Shown piece after piece: positions 58,753 to 64,000 of a stretch of 64,000 nt of DNA (its first letter is position 1; every line of letters starts with the position of its first letter). The translations under genes and the position numbers were made by a program. The stretch is from the NCBI GenBank assembly GCA_026119935.1, contig JALRMH010000040.1:248001-312000 (forward strand), written 5' to 3'. Source of the DNA: Endothia cerciana. Lineage: Eukaryota; Ascomycota; Sordariomycetes; Diaporthales; Cryphonectriaceae. Under the pieces are notes generated by a model. The model saw nothing but the letters and a program-made list of their open reading frames with translations. It had not been told where the DNA came from and did no database searches.

Positions 58753-61700
58753 ATGACGAGTCTCAAGAGAACGCTGGGGTCGGACCCCCTGGCATCGAAT
58801 ATCTCAGGCAAGGTCTACGTGCGCTCGACAAAGAGCGGCAAGGTCCAGAAGATCGTAAGGGAGGTCTACCTGCGGTCAGATATCCCCTGCTCATCGAACC
58901 TGTGCTCGAGCTGCCTCAAGACCGCGCCCCGAGATGCAGCAGGGAGAGGTAAGACACCTGGCCAGCTCATCTGGAATCGCCCCCCTCCCCCCCCCCCCCG
59001 GGCGCAGCGCCTCCCGTCAGATCACTAAAGCCTCATCACAGTTGCCCCCTTCGTGCTCTCCAAGGACCCGGCGGGCACCAAGGCCTACCCCAAGGGCCAC
59101 TACCTGGTCCCCGACACCAATGCCTTCCTGACCGCCATGGACCTCTTCGAGCAGTCGTCGGCCTTCTACGATGTCATCGTGCTGCAGGTGGTGCTGGAGG
59201 AGCTGCGCGGCCGCTCCCTGCCGCTCTACAACCGGCTCATAGGCCTCACCAGGAGCGACGAGAAGCGCTTCTACGTCTTCTTCAACGAGTTCCGCCTCGA
59301 GACGTACGTCACCCGGGAGCAGGGGGAGACCGTCAACGACCGCAACGACCGCGCCGTGCGCAGGGCCGTCAGGTGGTACGCGGAGCACCTGCGGCAGGCG
59401 GCGCCGAAGGCCAAGAGGGTGCCGGCCGTCGTGATGCTGAGCAACGACCGGGACAACCTGCGGAAGGCGAGGGAGGAGGGCCTCGCGGCGGCGTCGCTCG
59501 GGGAGTACGTGAAGGGGCTGGAGAATGCAGATGAGCTGATGGACATGATCCCCGAGGCGCAGGCGGAGATCACGAGGCTTAAGAAGCCGGGTGAGCACCT
59601 GTACCCCGAGTACCTTTCCATGTCGAAGATGATGACGGGCGTCAAGAGTGGCCTGTTGCACCAGGGCACCTTCAATGTCTCGCCGTATAACTATCTCGAG
59701 GGCTCGATACGGGTGCCGGCCTTCCCCAAGGCGCTGCTCATTCTCGGCAGGGAGAACATCAACAGGGCGGTGGATGGAGATGTCGTGGTGGTCGAGGTCC
59801 TGCCGAAGGACCAGTGGAAGGAGCCGTCTACCCAGATCGTCGAGGAGGAGACCATCACGAAGGACGAGAATGCAGACGCGGAAGAGGGCGAGGACTTCAT
59901 CTCGGAGAAGGAGAGGAAGGCTCTCCAGGATGAGGTGAAGAGGACGCAAGGCAAGGCGGGAGAAGGCCACCTCCAGCCCACGGCAAGGGTGGTCGGCGTC
60001 ATCAAGCGCAACTGGCGCCAATATGTCGGCCACATCGATCAGTCGTCGGTCAGCTCATCGTCCACCCAGGGGAGAAGGCAGGATACCGTCTTCCTCATAC
60101 CTATGGACAAGAAGATCCCGAAGATCCGGCTTCGGACACGGCAGGTCAGCGAGCTGTTGGGCAAGAGGATACTGGTCACCATGGATGCCTGGGACCGGGA
60201 TTCCAGACACCCCGTGGGACATCTTGTGCGGTCCTTGGGAGAGATGGAGACCAAGGCTGCCGAGACGGAGGCTCTGCTGCTCGAGTACGATGTTCAGTAC
60301 CGACCATTCCCCAAGACTGTGCTGGATTGTCTGCCTGCGGAGGGGCATGGCTGGAAAGTGCCAGCCAGTATGGCCGACCCGGGATGGAGAGACAGAGAGG
60401 ACCTGCGCGGGCTCCTGATCTGCAGTATCGATCCCATTGGTTGCCAGGATATCGACGATGCTCTCCATGCGAGGCCATTACCCAACGGCAACTTTGAGGT
60501 GGGCGTGCACATCGCTGATGTGTCTCATTTCGTCAGGCCAAATAACGCAATGGACACGGAAGCGAGTATCCGCGGTACAACGGTCTACCTGGTAGACAAG
60601 CGTATCGACATGCTTCCGATGCTCCTCGGCACGGATCTTTGCTCTTTGAAGCCGTACGTCGAGCGGTACGCCTTCTCAGCAATCTGGGAGATGAACGCCG
60701 GTGCGGACGTCGTCAACGTGCGATTCACCAAGTCTGTCATCAAGTCACGGGAGGCATTCAGTTATGAGGAGGCTCAGCTCAGGGTTGAGGACGGGTCTCA
60801 ACAAGACGACCTCACAAAGGGCATACGAACACTGCTCATGCTGTCAAAGAAACTAAGGCAGAAGCGCATGGACGCCGGCGCGCTGAGCCTTTCCTCTCCC
60901 GAGGTCAGGGTGCAGATGGAATCCGAGACGTCGGACCCGATCGACATCAAGACCAAACAGCACCTCGAAACCATGTCCCTGGTCGAGGAGTTCATGCTGC
61001 TCGCCAACGTGTCCGTCGCCCGCAAGATCTACGAAGCCTTCCCACAGACAGCCATCCTCAGACGCCACGGCGCGCCGCCGAAGACCAACTTCGACGAGCT
61101 CGCCAACCAGCTCAAGGTGAAGAAGGGCCTCGAGCTGCACGTCGACTCGTCACGCGCGCTCGCCGACAGCCTGGACGGGTGCGTTGACCCAAAGGAGCCT
61201 TTCTTCAATACGCTCGTGCGCATCATGGCGACCCGCTGCATGATGTCCGCCGAGTACTTTTGCTCCGGCACGCAGTCGGAACCCGAGTTCCGCCACTACG
61301 GCCTCGCGTCCGAGATCTACACGCACTTCACCTCGCCGATCCGCCGGTACGCCGACCTCGTCGCGCACAGGCAGCTGGCCGCGGCCATCGAGTACGAGCC
61401 TGTCGCGCCGTCGGTGCGAAGTCGTGGGCGCCTGGAGGCCGTGTGCAAGAACATCAACGTGCGGCACCGCAACGCGCAGCTCGCGGGGCGGGCGAGCATC
61501 GCCTACTACGTAGGCCAGGCCGTCCGTGGCAAGGTCACGGAGGAGGACGGTTTCGTGATGAAGATCTTCAGCAACGGGTTCGTGGTGCTCGTTCCGCGGT
61601 TCGGCATCGAGAGCGTCATCCGTCTGCGGGACCTGGCGGAGCCGGAGCCGGCGGCCACGTACGACGCCGAGACGTACAGGCTCACGACGACCGGGTCAAG

Positions 61701-61806
61701 GGAGGTGTCCCTCGAGCTGTTCCAGAAGGTCAGGGTTAGGATCAGCGACCAGAAGGACGAGACGACGGGCAAGAGGGGCGTCAAGATGGAGCTGGTCTCG
61801 GCTTAG
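58753..61806 (+). CDS. DIS3: Exosome exonuclease/endonuclease DIS3 (RRP44)
   Basis: Exons 58753-58948 and 59042-61806 (intron 93 nt, phase 1) give 986 aa, the usual size. DIS3 is the catalytic subunit of the nuclear and cytoplasmic RNA exosome. In order are seen the CR3 Cys motif CSSNLCSSC (Cys46, 51, 54), a PIN endonuclease domain with DTNAFL (Asp90), VLEELRGRS (Glu119), NDRNDRAVRRA and LSNDRD, then two cold-shock domains. The RNB exonuclease domain follows with DPIGCQDIDDALH (metal-binding Asp cluster near 535), GVHIADVSHFV, MATRCMMSAEY and HFTSPIRRYADLVAHR. A C-terminal S1 domain ends with KRGVKMELVSA. All catalytic acidic residues I know of are present. The start codon follows GCGTTTACGAAG and the first exon ends AAGR, joining to VAPFVLSKD. 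Confidence 0.97.
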
Positions 61807-64000
61807 ATGGCCGGGGAGGCCTGCTGCTTCCGGAGGTTATTGCAGTAGAGCGAGGGTAGAAGTACCTCAGGACAGGCCAAGGACAAAAAGACGTACTTCT
61901 TCGCAATGGGCCCGAGCCCCGAACATCAAAAAGTGATTCCCACTTTTCAACCCTTGCATCACCTCAGGGGTGGATAATATCTTGTGCTCTTCGGCTCGGT
62001 TGACAAACTGGTCGAAGGTGCCATGAACAAGGGGCTGCAAATACGAAGTAGCGATGATCCTGACGCCCACTTACGAGCTCTCCCCACCTCCTCCCCGCCC
62101 CCCCCCCCCCAACCCACAGAAAACAAGGAAATAGCTAAGACGTGAGTGGTTCCACTATTTCGGAGGCTCTCACAGCCGCGCAGCCTGTCAACGGGGGGGG
62201 GGGGGGTATTGACAGGCCGAGCATCCGCAGGATCTATAATCACGACCCTGTTGATCGTGTCTACCTACCTGCACGCACCTTCACCTGCCTGGGTTGACTT
62301 GCCCTTGCCCACCTCCATCGCCATATACGAGGTCAGAACCACACAGTCTTGGAGGTACAGGAGGAGGCCTCCGGTGCGCAGGGGCAGGCAGCGAAAGCAC
62401 ATCAGGATCGCTCATGGGCGGGACTTCCTGTGGTACGGCGCGAAGTACTGCGGGGCAGGAGCATTTAGGCCACGGGCGGCGGCGTTTTCGGCCAGGAGAC
62501 GGGGAATCAGCACCGCCTGCTTTTCCGCAAGCAATGGCAGGCAGGTGCCAAGCCATATAGTATGCAGCAGCAGCAGCTCAGCGCGTCGACAAAGGGGCGG
62601 GTGCGTGGGCCGGACGTCCGGAGTTACGTTTCTCGGCCAGGAAGTTTTCTATGTTTTCCTATCATTCCTGGATTACATCTCTACCCCTTCTCATGGTTGC
62701 TGTTCAGTCCCAGCTGTGAGCTTGCTCAGCCTTTCTATCTGTCTGTTCCGGTCAAATTCGAAAGTTGGACGTTGTGGGTCCGCGCCTCGCGGTAGTACCC
62801 AACGAGGATGATGAGGAGCACCTCATGCCTGATGCGGTACCATTAGGCATCTAGCCAAGGCAAACCGCTGCGTCCTGCAAGCGTTTGTGACGGAGGTCTC
62901 TCGGCGAGGCTTGTGTGGAGGAGCTAACCGCGCCCCCGCTTCTGACAGCTCCTAAAGTAGCTGCATATCTGGCAGGCCGGGCTCGGGGGTGTCTAGAGAT
63001 CGAGATCGACAGGGCCGGTCGGGGGAGGGGGGGGAGGAGGGAGGGGTGGCATGGCGGGGACCTATCTGTGCGTCTAGATCTAGCTGGCGCTGTCGACGGC
63101 TCGCGTACCTCGACGGCCTCGCAACTCTCCACACAGGTACCTAATGCCCTGCAGGCTAGGGTGGATCCCTTCGCGACCGTGGTCACTGAGCCTACGGCAA
63201 GGCGCTCCAGGTCTCGCTGTCATACCATTTGCAGTGTGGTTTAGCCAGAGGTGTTTAAGGTTCCCATGTCGGCTCTGTAAACTGGCCTAGAGTCCTCTCC
63301 GTAGTTTGGGTGATGGTGTCGGGTGGAGGGGCGAGATGAGGTGCCTCCTGTCAGCCTTGCTCCATTATATCTCTGAGCGCAGACAACCTTGGCACAATCG
63401 GATATCAAAGACCATCCATCGACCCTTCGTGCCCTCTATACTTAAGTGCTTGATGCTCTATACTTAGGTGCTTGATGTCGAGGTCCGGAGTCCGGTGACT
63501 TGCCCCCCCCCCCCCAAACCCCCCAAAACCGACATGAAGGAAAAAGAACGATGTCTTCTATAATTTCAAACGGATAAAAAAAAAAAATGGAGCAATCTGG
63601 GCCGGAGGACTAGGCATGGGGGGGGGGACATTCAAAATCGTGCATATAACCTACACAGCATCTAGTTGGAAGTCATATCAGACCCCATTCTATCCGTCCC
63701 CCCTCGCCCCCCGACCCGAGATCTTAGAGAGTATCCTACAAGATGATATCAGGCTTTCCCCCCATGCTGTTTCTGACTTATGATCTGGTTGCGGAGATAC
63801 ATGATTACTGGGCGACGTGCCCCTCCGACAATACAAGCACCGATTCCCCGACGGTAGACTCAACCACAAGATATCTACCGGGCTACCGGCCAAGAGAGAC
63901 CCCTCGAACTGAGCCGTGGCGTGTCTAGCCCGCGACACCGCACGCACCTAATGTCTGGGAGATCCAGGCCTGTCCTCACGAGCCCCTTTCCCCGGCTTCT
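61807..64000. other. Right-hand region without recognised genes
   Basis: Begins with the DIS3 3' flank. Poly-C (62099-62111), poly-G (62191-62204, 63019-63032) and poly-A tracts (63576-63587) are scattered through it. Frames on both strands lack recognisable domains. A gene continuing past the right edge cannot be excluded. Confidence 0.5.

Overview
The window looks like nuclear DNA of a filamentous ascomycete, most likely a Sordariomycete. The supporting signs are short spliceosomal introns (52-140 nt, a few longer) with GT..AG ends and CTGAC/CTAAC-type branch points, GC-rich codon use, a fungal CYP51, a DUF3074 protein, RSC7 and GPP-type phosphatase homologues, and a pogo/Fot1-like DNA transposon decayed by C-to-T changes of the RIP kind. 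There are no operons, no bacterial or phage genes, no CRISPR array, and no tRNA or rRNA that I could recognise. I do not name a species.

Layout. 1-3983: non-coding, rich in microsatellites, ending in the leader of a type II membrane glycosyltransferase (3984-5924, +). 6522-8308: decayed pogo-like transposon (-). 9599-18208: the densest part, with CYP51 (+), a DUF3074 START-like protein (+), a frameshifted LD-carboxypeptidase-like gene (+) and a secreted type B carboxylesterase (-, four exons). 18209-22224: empty. 22225-24580: homeodomain transcription factor (-). 24581-35296: about 10.7 kb with no gene I can defend. 35297-36713: an unrecognised four-exon gene (-) rebuilt from phase-consistent splice sites. 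38682-42097: a GPP-type HAD phosphatase (-) and the NUG1 nucleolar GTPase (+), divergent across 680 bp. 45219-47740: RSC7 chromatin-remodelling subunit (-), with large pentanucleotide repeats around its first exon. 47741-58752: a second gene desert of 11 kb, carrying repeated copies of a near-palindromic TACCATAGTA motif. 58753-61806: DIS3/RRP44 exosome nuclease (+). 61807-64000: nothing recognised.

The genes do not form one pathway. Most are housekeeping: ergosterol synthesis (CYP51), 60S biogenesis (NUG1), RNA decay (DIS3), chromatin remodelling (RSC7) and glycerol metabolism (GPP). The others are a Golgi-type glycosyltransferase, a secreted esterase and a developmental-type regulator. I see no biosynthetic cluster.

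The points most worth a second look are the TACCATAGTA family in the 50-57 kb desert, a perfect 25-bp palindrome at 26405-26429, the unrecognised gene at 35.3-36.7 kb, a G-quadruplex-forming GGGCA tract upstream of RSC7, the broken peptidase gene, and the mosaic decay of the transposon. Exon coordinates were worked out by hand from reading frames and splice consensus, so single-base errors are possible.
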